DNA of 64,000 bases from Wansuia hejianensis (lineage in GTDB: Bacteria > Bacillota > Clostridia > Lachnospirales > Lachnospiraceae), in assembly GCF_014337215.1 (NCBI RefSeq), contig NZ_CP060635.1, positions 1,129,501-1,193,500 on the forward strand, read 5' to 3'. Made by a program: the position numbers and the translations under genes. Under the pieces are notes generated by a model, which was not told where the DNA came from, did not search any database, and saw only the letters and a list, made by a program, of their open reading frames with translations. Positions 1 to 7,414 of this stretch are shown piece by piece; position 1 is the stretch's first letter, and each line of letters begins with the position of its first letter.

Positions 1-313
1 AAGTTTTCCCCTGCCTCTTTCTTTAATCAGCTCCCTCTGCTCCTGCGCTCTGCGCCTTTTTGCGATATTTTATCCGTACAATTCATCACCTACTTTCCCT
101 GTACACAAAAAAAGAACAAAAGATATCATGACAAGTCATTTTTTATCTCTTATTCTCTGCGATAACAAGTATTCAGTTGAATTGGTACAGCCGGTTCTCC
201 TGCGCTGTTATGTTTTATTATAAACATTTTTAATAAATTGTCAAGAATATTTTTTGCATTTTTAATCATTTTTATTTTTGTATCTTATTCACCGTTCAAT
301 TATCAAAAAATAG
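1..313. other. AT-rich non-coding left edge
   Basis: No convincing gene is visible here. The stretch becomes strongly AT-rich from about 200 onward, as expected upstream of the kinase promoter. A short minus-strand ATG near position 86 follows a purine-rich sequence but meets a stop after about 20 codons, so I do not call a gene. Confidence 0.5.
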
Positions 314-342
314 TTGACAAGTGTTGAGAAATCATTTATCAT
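314..342 (+). promoter_or_regulatory. Promoter of the FGGY kinase / URO-D operon
   Basis: TTGACA at 314-319 and TATCAT at 337-342 are separated by exactly 17 bases. The start codon lies about 200 bases downstream, so the transcript would have a long leader in which I see no recognisable riboswitch. Confidence 0.6.
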
Positions 343-546
343 AAAAGCATACAAATTTAACAATTTTGTGCGCTATGCTAAGAGTAAAAAAGAGCTATGC
401 ATACATAACATTCTTTTGTTATGTGCCGGCTCTTTTTTTGTTGTACAAGTTATATTTTCAGCGGGAAAGGAAGGTGGAGCATTCAGAGCTAAGAGCCCCG
501 GCACGGAAAGCAAAAGAAAAATCAAATGAACAGGAGAGGGAAAACT

Positions 547-2106
547 ATGAGCAGACATTTAACATTAGGAATCGACATTGGGACATCCAGTGTAAAAGCC
601 AGAATTCTGAATACTGCAACAAACCAGGTGGTCGCTGCCGGTCAGCAGGCCCACCCTCTGATCTTATCCAAACCTGGCTATGCGGAGCAAGAGGGGGACA
701 GCTATTGGAATGCGGTTGTTTCTGCCATCCGCCAGTGCCTGGCCTGCGGGGATTTCGCCAATGACATCGCCGGTGTGGGTATCTCTGGCCTGGTGGGCGT
801 GGCCCTTCCCATCGATACCAACGGAAAACCCATCCGCCCGGGAATGATCTGGATGGACGCCCGCGCCGAGGAAGAATGCGAAGATATCCGCAGATCTGTC
901 GGCGAAAAAGCTATTAATGATAATAACGGTAACCGCATCGCCTGCTGGTTCGTAGAACCTAAAGCCCTGTGGATGAAAAAGCATGAACCTGAGCTTTTTG
1001 AAAAAACCTACAAATTCCTGTCCCCTGCCGGCTACTGTACATACCGCCTGAGCAGCGCGTTCACCATCAACAAAGGCGATGCCGGCCTCTTCTATCCTTA
1101 CAATTATCAGGAAGGCGAATGGAACCCTGAACTGGCGGAAAAGATCGGAATCCCCATTGATAAATATCCGAAAATTTATAACAGTGACGATGTGATCGGC
1201 ACCGTTACAGAGCGTGCCGCCCAGGAAACCGGGCTCCGCAAGGGAACTGTCGTAGTCGCCGGCGGCACCGATATCAGCTCCGCGGCTCTCGGCTGCGGTG
1301 TTACAAAAGCGGGCCAGGCCTATTATTCCATGGGCACCGGATCTAATCTGGGAATTATGATTCCCACGGAAGACCGCAAGGATGAATACCGCATTCTCAA
1401 ATGGCCCCATGTGCTGAACGGTCTGACTATGTTCGACGCGCCCATGGCTTTTACCGGCGCTTCCCTGAACTGGTACCGGGACACCTTCGCAGAACACGAG
1501 GTCCTGATGGCGAAGCAGGCAGGCCTGAATGTCTTTTCACTATTTGACAAATACGCCTCCGCTTCTGATCCCGGCGCCGGAGGCCTCCTCTACCTGCCCT
1601 ATATGGGCAACACGCTGTCGCCCAACTGGAATCCCAGCTCAAAGGGGATCTTCTTCGGCGCCAGCATCGGAACTACGAAGGCTGACTGGCTGCGCGCGCT
1701 GATGGAGGGAGTCGCTTTTGACCTCTTCAGCAACATAAAGATCGCTCTGGCCAGCGGGGCCAAGATCGATAAGCTGACCTTGAACGGCGGGCCGACCAAG
1801 AGTTCTTTCTGGAACAGGATTACCGCCGACGTGACCGGCATCCCCCTGGAAACCACAAATGTAGATGAGGCGGCGCCCCTGGGCGATGCGATCCTCGCGG
1901 CAAAGGGAGCAGGAATCTACCAGTCACTGACCGAACCTCTCAGCCATCTGGTGAAAGTGACCGGCTCGATCGAGCCAGACCCCGCCGTCCATGAAATGTA
2001 TATGGATTTTTACACTATCTGGGAACGGGTATATCAAAATCTGAAAAGCGAACTGGACGATCATCACAAATTACTGTTCAAGTACAACATGGGGAAAAAG
2101 AGCTGA
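547..2106 (+). CDS. FGGY-family carbohydrate kinase (xylulokinase-like)
   Basis: ATP-dependent sugar or polyol kinase of 519 residues, normal length for the FGGY family. The N-terminal phosphate-binding motif GIDIGTSSVKA is present, as are the MIWMDARA segment and the AGGTDISSAALG stretch with the catalytic-base aspartate; the C-terminal ATPase half carries LNGGPTKSSFWNRITADV. I chose ATG 547, 21 bases inside the longest frame, because an AGGAGAGGG ribosome site sits just ahead of it and the protein then begins directly at the first beta strand. The next gene starts 36 bases downstream and encodes a URO-D-fold protein, an unusual partner. Family membership is certain; the substrate (xylulose, another ketose, or a polyol) is not readable. 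Confidence 0.9.
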   Translation: MSRHLTLGIDIGTSSVKARILNTATNQVVAAGQQAHPLILSKPGYAEQEGDSYWNAVVSAIRQCLACGDFANDIAGVGISGLVGVALPIDTNGKPIRPGMIWMDARAEEECEDIRRSVGEKAINDNNGNRIACWFVEPKALWMKKHEPELFEKTYKFLSPAGYCTYRLSSAFTINKGDAGLFYPYNYQEGEWNPELAEKIGIPIDKYPKIYNSDDVIGTVTERAAQETGLRKGTVVVAGGTDISSAALGCGVTKAGQAYYSMGTGSNLGIMIPTEDRKDEYRILKWPHVLNGLTMFDAPMAFTGASLNWYRDTFAEHEVLMAKQAGLNVFSLFDKYASASDPGAGGLLYLPYMGNTLSPNWNPSSKGIFFGASIGTTKADWLRALMEGVAFDLFSNIKIALASGAKIDKLTLNGGPTKSSFWNRITADVTGIPLETTNVDEAAPLGDAILAAKGAGIYQSLTEPLSHLVKVTGSIEPDPAVHEMYMDFYTIWERVYQNLKSELDDHHKLLFKYNMGKKS

Positions 2107-2142
2107 GAAAAAACTATAACCCAAAAAGGAGCCAGAACCATT

Positions 2143-3210
2143 ATGAATTCCAGAGAACGAGTGCTTACCGCTATGAACCATGTGAGGCCTGACCGAGTGC
2201 CCATCAATTTCCGTTCTGTCGACACCGTCGCAGACCGCATGGAACACTATTACAGCAAATCCCACCAGGAATTATTAGAATACCTGCAGGTAGATTTCCG
2301 GGAGGTAATCCCCCCTTATACCGGCCCGGCCTTCCCCAAAGACTCCAACGGCAATTTCTTCGATGAATGGGGAGTCCGGCGGAAGGAGGTTGTCACAGAC
2401 CGCAGCCGCGATGTTTTCGTTGATTACAGCCCGCTGGCGGATGTGGAAGACCTGGATGAAATCAGGAATTATCCCTGGCCGGATGTGGACGCCTACGATT
2501 ATTCCTGCCTGGAAACCATGTGCAGGGGATTTGACGGCTATGCGATCTCCGGTCCCGGGCTTTTCGCCGAAGGCTACCACGGCGTTTTCCACCAACTGAC
2601 TTACCTGTTCGGCATGGAACAGGCGATGATGAACCTTCTCACAGAAGAAGAGCTGGTTAAAGAGACGATTAAACACATCACTGCCTACTGGACCGGCTAT
2701 TTCGACAGAATGTTCACCGCCTGCAAGGGGAAGCTGGATTTTATCTTCTATAAAGACGACATGGGTTCCCAGAACAGCCTTCTGGTGAGCCAGGATGTAT
2801 TCAGAAAATTTTTCAAGCCCAGCCTCAAGGAGCTATGCGATCTGGCGGACAGCTACGGCGCCGCCATGATTTACCATACCTGCGGAAGCGTCAAGCCTCT
2901 GATTTCCGACTTCATCGACGCGGGCGTAAAAGTGCTGGATCCGATCCAGACTTCAGCGAAGGATATGGATATCCGGGATCTGAAAGATTCTTTCGGAGAC
3001 AAGGTGACGTTCCACGGCGCCATCGATACCCAGCAGGTGCTCCCCAACAGCAGCCCTGAGGAAATCATTGATATTGTAAAACACACTCTGTCCGTGCTCG
3101 GAAAAGACGGGGGCTATTTCTTCAGCCCTTCCCACCGGATCCAGCAGGATACGCCTATCGAAACGATTGTGGCCATGTACGACACGGTCCGCAACTGGAA
3201 CGATTATTAA
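2143..3210 (+). CDS. URO-D superfamily protein, MtaA/CmuA-type methyltransferase-like
   Basis: A 355-residue protein of the uroporphyrinogen decarboxylase fold. It lacks the look of a haem-pathway HemE and instead carries an H-x-C pair in YHTCGS (His245, Cys247). In the MtaA/CmuA branch this pair contributes zinc ligands that activate a thiol for methyl transfer. DEWGVRR near residue 74 and the DPIQTSAKDMD segment after the H-x-C are typical of the branch. It is cotranscribed with the upstream FGGY kinase (36-base gap, AAGGAG site). No corrinoid protein or other methyltransferase subunit is encoded nearby, so the substrate and even the reaction are unproven. A distant second member lies at 52110-53120. 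Confidence 0.8.
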   Translation: MNSRERVLTAMNHVRPDRVPINFRSVDTVADRMEHYYSKSHQELLEYLQVDFREVIPPYTGPAFPKDSNGNFFDEWGVRRKEVVTDRSRDVFVDYSPLADVEDLDEIRNYPWPDVDAYDYSCLETMCRGFDGYAISGPGLFAEGYHGVFHQLTYLFGMEQAMMNLLTEEELVKETIKHITAYWTGYFDRMFTACKGKLDFIFYKDDMGSQNSLLVSQDVFRKFFKPSLKELCDLADSYGAAMIYHTCGSVKPLISDFIDAGVKVLDPIQTSAKDMDIRDLKDSFGDKVTFHGAIDTQQVLPNSSPEEIIDIVKHTLSVLGKDGGYFFSPSHRIQQDTPIETIVAMYDTVRNWNDY

Positions 3211-3227
3211 CTGCCGATATCATTCCT

Positions 3228-3310
3228 GAACGCATGCTCCTCATGAGGCGTAGGGGGAAGGCATGTTAACCAATGTCTTGCGGGCGTCATCCCGGAACGC
3301 ATGCTCCTCA
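3228..3310. repeat. Duplicated 16-bp stem-loop element
   Basis: The 16-mer GAACGCATGCTCCTCA occurs exactly at 3228-3243 and again at 3295-3310. Each copy is followed by a partial complement (GAGGCGT and GGAGCGT), so both can fold into a short hairpin. They lie in the gap between converging genes. The second copy is followed by another hairpin, GGAACA...TGTTCC. Confidence 0.55.
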
Positions 3311-3364
3311 CGGAGCGTGGGAACAGCCCGCGTTGTTCCAAGTGGTATTCCCCCGGAGAATAGA

Positions 3365-3409
3365 GGCCGCCGCCCAGCTCAGTTTTGCTGTTGCGGCAGC
3401 CTTTTTCTC
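3365..3409 (+). terminator. Terminator of the kinase / URO-D operon
   Basis: GGCCGCCGC (3365-3373) pairs with GCGGCAGCC (3393-3401), one mismatch, and is followed by TTTTTCTC. It just touches the stop codon of the convergent beta-glucosidase gene. Confidence 0.65.
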
Positions 3410-5750
3410 ATTGTGAAATGTCTTTCTTCCTTCCCGGCTTTTTCTTCCCTGCCCCCAGAACCATCTTTTTAAGGCCGCTTCCCGGCTTCCCATTCAGCAG
3501 TTCTATGATTCCCTTCACCTGCCCGGCATTGATTTTCCCATTTGTCCCCATGGGAAGCTGCCGGATCGGCATATCCATAATCATGTCGGCCATCCTCTCA
3601 CCGCTCACAAATTCCCCGGAGGTCTTCGCGGCAATCCTCCTCACCAGCGCCAGCACCGGGCGCAGCAGCGGAATTGACTGAAACTCCCGGAGTGTGGAAT
3701 TCATGGTGAAACGTGGTTTTTTCTCTCCGCCGGCAGCTTCCGGCGTTTCAACGGCAACAGCCGGAATGTCCAGGGGCCAGCTCTGCCTTTCCGTGATTTC
3801 CACAATAGCTTCCAGCCGGATGTCCCGGCTGGAGCTGCCCACCAAAAGCTGATATTCCCCCGGAGCTGTCACCCATGCGCAGTCCGGCTCATGAAAACGG
3901 GCAAAATCCCTGTCTGCCAGCCGGAAAACCACCTGCCGCTTCTCTCCGGCCTGCAGTTCAACTTTCTGGAAACCTATCAGCTCTTTATAATATGGATTCT
4001 TCCGGGATGACAGATACAGCTGGACAGCCTCCTTGCCCGGCCGGCTTCCTGAGTTCTTCAGAGCAAAGGATATGGCTCCGTCTTCCTGATGGATGTCTTC
4101 ATATATGAAAGAAGTATAGGACAGCCCGTGCCCAAAGGGAAACAGGACTTCCCGGTCAGCACTATCATAATACCGGTATCCCACGTAAATTCCCTCCTGA
4201 TAACAGACCTTCTCCTCCAGCCCCGGATAGCGGCCAAAGCAGGGCGTGTCGGAAAGCTTTACCGGAAAGGTCTCGGCCAGCTTTCCAGAAGGGTTAACCG
4301 TTCCGGTCAGAATTGCAGCAGCGGCATGGCCGCCCTGGCAGCCGCCGAGATAACACATCATAACAGCTCCTGCCTGACTGATCCAGGGCATCTCCACCGG
4401 CCCGCCGCCCTGCAGGATCACGGCCACTTTATCGTGAATCCCGCAGATTTCCCGGATCAGCCGGTTCTGGTTCGCAGGCAGCTCCAGATTCTCCCTGTCA
4501 AATCCTTCCGATTCATAGTCTTCCGGAAGCCCGGCGAATATCAGGACCGTATCCCGGCCCTCACAGGCTCTGCGGGCCTCTTCCAGAAGCTGTTCTTCAT
4601 CCGCCCCTGCCTTCAGGCTGTAACCGCAGGCATAAGTCACCTTACAGCCTGCCTCCTTCAGCGCTGCCAGGGGACTGTCCCTCTGCACCGCATTTACCTT
4701 GCTGCTGCCCGCCCCCTGATATCTGGGAAACTTGGCCAGAGCACCGATCACCGCGATCTCCTCGCTTGATTTCACAGGAAGCACTCCTTCATTCTTCAGC
4801 AATACCGCTGAATTCTCCGCCACCTCCCTGGCCAGGGCAAGATGGGCTTTCCGGTCGCTGGTGTATGGGATCTTCTGCCCCTCCTGATGCTTCAGCGTCA
4901 GATCGATTATATGACCGGCAATCTCATCCAGACGCTTTTCCGGAAGCCTGCCATCTTCCACTGCTGCCATGAGATATTCTTCATCATGATTGACTCCCCC
5001 CGGCATCTCCACATCCAGCCCGGAGCGGAAGCTGGAAGCGCAACGGTTCATGGCGCCCCAGTCTGAAATAACCGTCCCTTCAAATCCCCACTGGCGCCTG
5101 AGAACATCCTGCAGCAGCCAGCTGTTTTCACAGCAATAGGTTCCATTCAGGAGATTATAAGCCGGCATCACGGTCCAGGGCCGCCCTTCCCGCACAGCAA
5201 TCTCAAATGGCTTCAGATAGATCTCCCAAAGGGTGCGCGCGTCTATCCTGGAATCACTTTTGGCACGCTTCGTCTCCTGGCTGTTCGCCGCGAAATGCTT
5301 CAGCGAGGTGCCCACCCCTTTGCTCTGCACGCCTTTAATCAACGCCGCCGCCAGCTTACCGGCCAGCAGCGGATCTTCACTCAGGTACTCAAAATTCCTT
5401 CCGCAGAGAGGGCTTCTCTTAATATTAACTCCCGGTCCCAGCAGGACGGCCACATTTTCCTCCCGGCATTCTTCTCCCAGAGCCTGCCCCATGCGGAAAA
5501 TGAGGTCTTCATCGAAGCTGCACGCAAATGCGCTGGCTGTGGGATAACATACCGCCGGTATGCTGCCCAAAGGGCTCTGATACCCCTCATCCCGTTTCTG
5601 TTTTCTCAGCCCGTGAGGTCCGTCAGCGACTGCCAGAACAGGCAGTCCGAGGCGCTCTGCCCCTCCCAGGCTCCAGAAACTTCTTCCCGCGCAGAAACCC
5701 ACCTTTTCACGCTTCGTCAGCTGCCTGACCAGTTCTGCTTTTTTCACCAT
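3408..5750 (-). CDS. Glycoside hydrolase family 3 beta-glucosidase
   Basis: A 780-residue enzyme hydrolysing terminal beta-linked glucose or a related sugar. The N-terminal (beta/alpha)8 domain carries the KH pair in SLKHFAANSQE and the nucleophile aspartate in VISDWGAMN (about residue 230). The alpha/beta sandwich domain follows, then a fibronectin type III-like domain around GKEAVQLYLSSR. About 100 further residues end in a basic tail (GAGKKKPGRKKD). There is no signal peptide, so it is probably cytoplasmic and acts on imported oligosaccharides. I chose ATG 5750 rather than the longer frame because GGAGGAAACTGACA directly precedes it. The gene stands alone. GH3 also contains xylosidases and hexosaminidases; the fold and nucleophile are clear, the sugar is not. 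Confidence 0.92.
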   Translation of the reverse strand: MVKKAELVRQLTKREKVGFCAGRSFWSLGGAERLGLPVLAVADGPHGLRKQKRDEGYQSPLGSIPAVCYPTASAFACSFDEDLIFRMGQALGEECREENVAVLLGPGVNIKRSPLCGRNFEYLSEDPLLAGKLAAALIKGVQSKGVGTSLKHFAANSQETKRAKSDSRIDARTLWEIYLKPFEIAVREGRPWTVMPAYNLLNGTYCCENSWLLQDVLRRQWGFEGTVISDWGAMNRCASSFRSGLDVEMPGGVNHDEEYLMAAVEDGRLPEKRLDEIAGHIIDLTLKHQEGQKIPYTSDRKAHLALAREVAENSAVLLKNEGVLPVKSSEEIAVIGALAKFPRYQGAGSSKVNAVQRDSPLAALKEAGCKVTYACGYSLKAGADEEQLLEEARRACEGRDTVLIFAGLPEDYESEGFDRENLELPANQNRLIREICGIHDKVAVILQGGGPVEMPWISQAGAVMMCYLGGCQGGHAAAAILTGTVNPSGKLAETFPVKLSDTPCFGRYPGLEEKVCYQEGIYVGYRYYDSADREVLFPFGHGLSYTSFIYEDIHQEDGAISFALKNSGSRPGKEAVQLYLSSRKNPYYKELIGFQKVELQAGEKRQVVFRLADRDFARFHEPDCAWVTAPGEYQLLVGSSSRDIRLEAIVEITERQSWPLDIPAVAVETPEAAGGEKKPRFTMNSTLREFQSIPLLRPVLALVRRIAAKTSGEFVSGERMADMIMDMPIRQLPMGTNGKINAGQVKGIIELLNGKPGSGLKKMVLGAGKKKPGRKKDISQ

Positions 5751-5784
5751 TGTCAGTTTCCTCCAAACGCCTTGATATCTTATC

Positions 5785-5790
5785 ATTATA
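5785..5790 (-). promoter_or_regulatory. Probable -10 box of the beta-glucosidase gene
   Basis: TATAAT read on the minus strand, 34 bases ahead of the chosen start. No good -35 hexamer is visible at 16-18 bases, so the promoter may need an activator. Confidence 0.35.
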
Positions 5791-5863
5791 CAGAAATCCA
5801 GAGGAAAAACCAGACGAATCCTTTAATTTCTCTTAATTTTCTATTTCGATTACATTTTTCCAT

Positions 5864-5892
5864 TTGTCAAATGCTCTTCCGTCTGGTATAGT
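5864..5892 (+). promoter_or_regulatory. Promoter of the glycosyltransferase gene
   Basis: TTGTCA at 5864-5869, 17-base spacer, TATAGT at 5887-5892. The -35 lies inside the palindrome CATTTGTCAAATG (5861-5873), a possible operator. Confidence 0.6.
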
Positions 5893-5944
5893 TAATTAAA
5901 GATTTACCTAATACCTATTTACAATTGAAAATAAGGGGTGCGCT

Positions 5945-7198
5945 ATGAAATTATTTCTGGAAATTCTTTTAAAGATTCTTCCGAATATATTTATACTTTT
6001 GTTTTTATATCAGTTCATCTATCTGCTGGTCGGCCTGTTTAAAAAACCCATGCTTTTCGAGGCTAAAAAGCAGCACCGGTATGCGATACTGATTTCGGCA
6101 AAGAATGAGGAAAATGTTATCGCTCATTTGATTCACAGCATTCTGAACCAGGAGTATCCAAAGGAGCTCATTCAGGTGTTCGTCGTTGCAGACAACTGCT
6201 CTGACCAGACCGCCGACGTATCGCGCGGCGCCGGGGCAACCGTCTACGAGCGGTATGATTCCCAGCAGCTTGGCAAGGGATATGCCCTTCAGTATCTGCT
6301 CCGCCAGATTGACAAGGATTACGGGCTGGATACGTTTGAAGGTTATCTCGTATTTGACGCAGACAACCTGCTGGAGAAGAATTACATACAGGAAATTAAC
6401 AAAGTGTTCGATAACGGTTACCGGATTATCACCAGCTATCGGAATTCCAAGAATTACGGTTCCAACTGGATCAGCGCAGGCACAGGCCTGTGGTTCCTCC
6501 GAGAAGCGAAATTTATCAACAATGCCCGTATGCAGTTGGGAGTCAGCTGCCTGGTGTCCGGCACCGGATTCCTGATGCACAGGGATATCGTCAAATCCAA
6601 CGACGGGTGGAACTTCTTCCTTTTGACCGAAGACGTGCAATTCTCCGTCAACAGCATTTTAAAGGGTGAAAAAATCGGCTATTGCGGCGACGCGGTATTC
6701 TATGATGAACAGCCGCTCCGGTTCACAGATTCCTGGAATCAGCGGCTGCGGTGGACCAAAGGATTTTACCAGGTATTCTATGAATATGGCAGCCAGCTCT
6801 TAAAACGGTTCTTTACAACCGCCAGTTTTACCTGCTACGATGTGCTGATAACGTTGACGCCCGGCTTTGTATTCCTGGCTTCGGTTCTCCTGATCGGCGT
6901 TATTACCGCGATCAATTCAGCTATGGTGATGAGCGTCTATTTCGCCCAGATCCTCCATACCTTCCTGCTGGCCTGCGCCACATCATACCTGCTTTTCTTT
7001 TTACTGGGTATGTCAACCACGCTGGCGGAATGGAAACGGATTTACTGCCCGAACAGGAAGAAGATTTTATACATGTTTACTTTTCCTATATTTATGTTTA
7101 CATATGTGCCGTTATCCGTAATCGCACTGTTTGTGAAAATCAAATGGAAACCGATACTGCACGCAGTATCCATCAACGCTGAACAGGTGAAAAATTAA
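5945..7198 (+). CDS. Membrane glycosyltransferase, family GT2
   Basis: A processive-type GT2 enzyme of 417 residues. One N-terminal membrane helix (residues 5-31) is followed by the catalytic domain, which has DNCSDQT (83-89), the metal-binding DAD (138-140), the TED base motif (228-230) and QRLRW (266-270), the Q-x-x-R-W signature of cellulose, chitin and hyaluronan synthase relatives. Two or three hydrophobic helices follow (about 285-315, 320-350, 375-400). It should transfer nucleotide-activated sugars at the membrane to a polymer or lipid. It is monocistronic with its own promoter, an AAGGGGTG ribosome site and a perfect terminator. No partner genes are nearby, so the product glycan is unknown. 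Confidence 0.87.
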   Translation: MKLFLEILLKILPNIFILLFLYQFIYLLVGLFKKPMLFEAKKQHRYAILISAKNEENVIAHLIHSILNQEYPKELIQVFVVADNCSDQTADVSRGAGATVYERYDSQQLGKGYALQYLLRQIDKDYGLDTFEGYLVFDADNLLEKNYIQEINKVFDNGYRIITSYRNSKNYGSNWISAGTGLWFLREAKFINNARMQLGVSCLVSGTGFLMHRDIVKSNDGWNFFLLTEDVQFSVNSILKGEKIGYCGDAVFYDEQPLRFTDSWNQRLRWTKGFYQVFYEYGSQLLKRFFTTASFTCYDVLITLTPGFVFLASVLLIGVITAINSAMVMSVYFAQILHTFLLACATSYLLFFLLGMSTTLAEWKRIYCPNRKKILYMFTFPIFMFTYVPLSVIALFVKIKWKPILHAVSINAEQVKN

Positions 7199-7217
7199 TT
7201 TTTCACCTGTTCTTTTC
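7182..7217 (+). terminator. Terminator of the glycosyltransferase gene
   Basis: A perfect palindrome with arms GAACAGGTGAAAAATT / AATTTTTCACCTGTTC (7182-7213), followed by TTTT. The left arm overlaps the last codons of the gene. Confidence 0.8.
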
Positions 7218-7220
7218 ATT

Positions 7221-7346
7221 GTGCACCTGGCGGCGCACGTTTCTGAGGGGTGCAAGTCCCAAACCCGCCCGGTGGTGGGAAGGATATAGCCGACCATCGT
7301 GAGGTGGAATCTGAAGGAAACTGGATGCGGGGAACAAACCTTGGTG
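7221..7346 (+). mobile_element. 5' fragment of a group II intron (domain I remnant)
   Basis: Begins with GTGCACCTGGCGGCGCAC at 7221, close to the GUGYG 5' boundary of bacterial group II introns. It continues with the domain I landmarks GGGGTGCAAGTCCC, GTGAGGTGGAATCTGAAGG and an AACAAACC(TTGG) element. Similarity stops near 7346, after which only short AT-rich sequence precedes the convergent leuS stop. There is no intron-encoded reverse transcriptase and no domain V/VI, so it is a dead 5' stub. It sits immediately after the glycosyltransferase terminator, fitting the preference of some group II introns (class C) for terminator hairpins. Confidence 0.7.
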
Positions 7347-7414
7347 TTTTCTTTTCGTCCGTTTCGTCAAGAACTGCCCTAGGTTGTTATTCTGTTGTGA
7401 GTTTTCCTCCCGAC

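Noticed and set aside
27..86. Minus-strand ATG with a purine-rich upstream sequence at the left edge
   Set aside because: Stops after about 20 codons. A frameshift would be needed to continue to the window edge, which cannot be judged from 86 bases.
314..342. Possible fifth copy of the shared operator in the first kinase promoter
   Set aside because: It shares TTGACA and TGTT, but the dyad is broken and the spacing differs, so I do not count it.
664..1497. Long minus-strand frame of 277 codons opposite the first FGGY kinase
   Set aside because: Complementary shadow of a clear kinase gene; no ribosome site and no recognisable domain.
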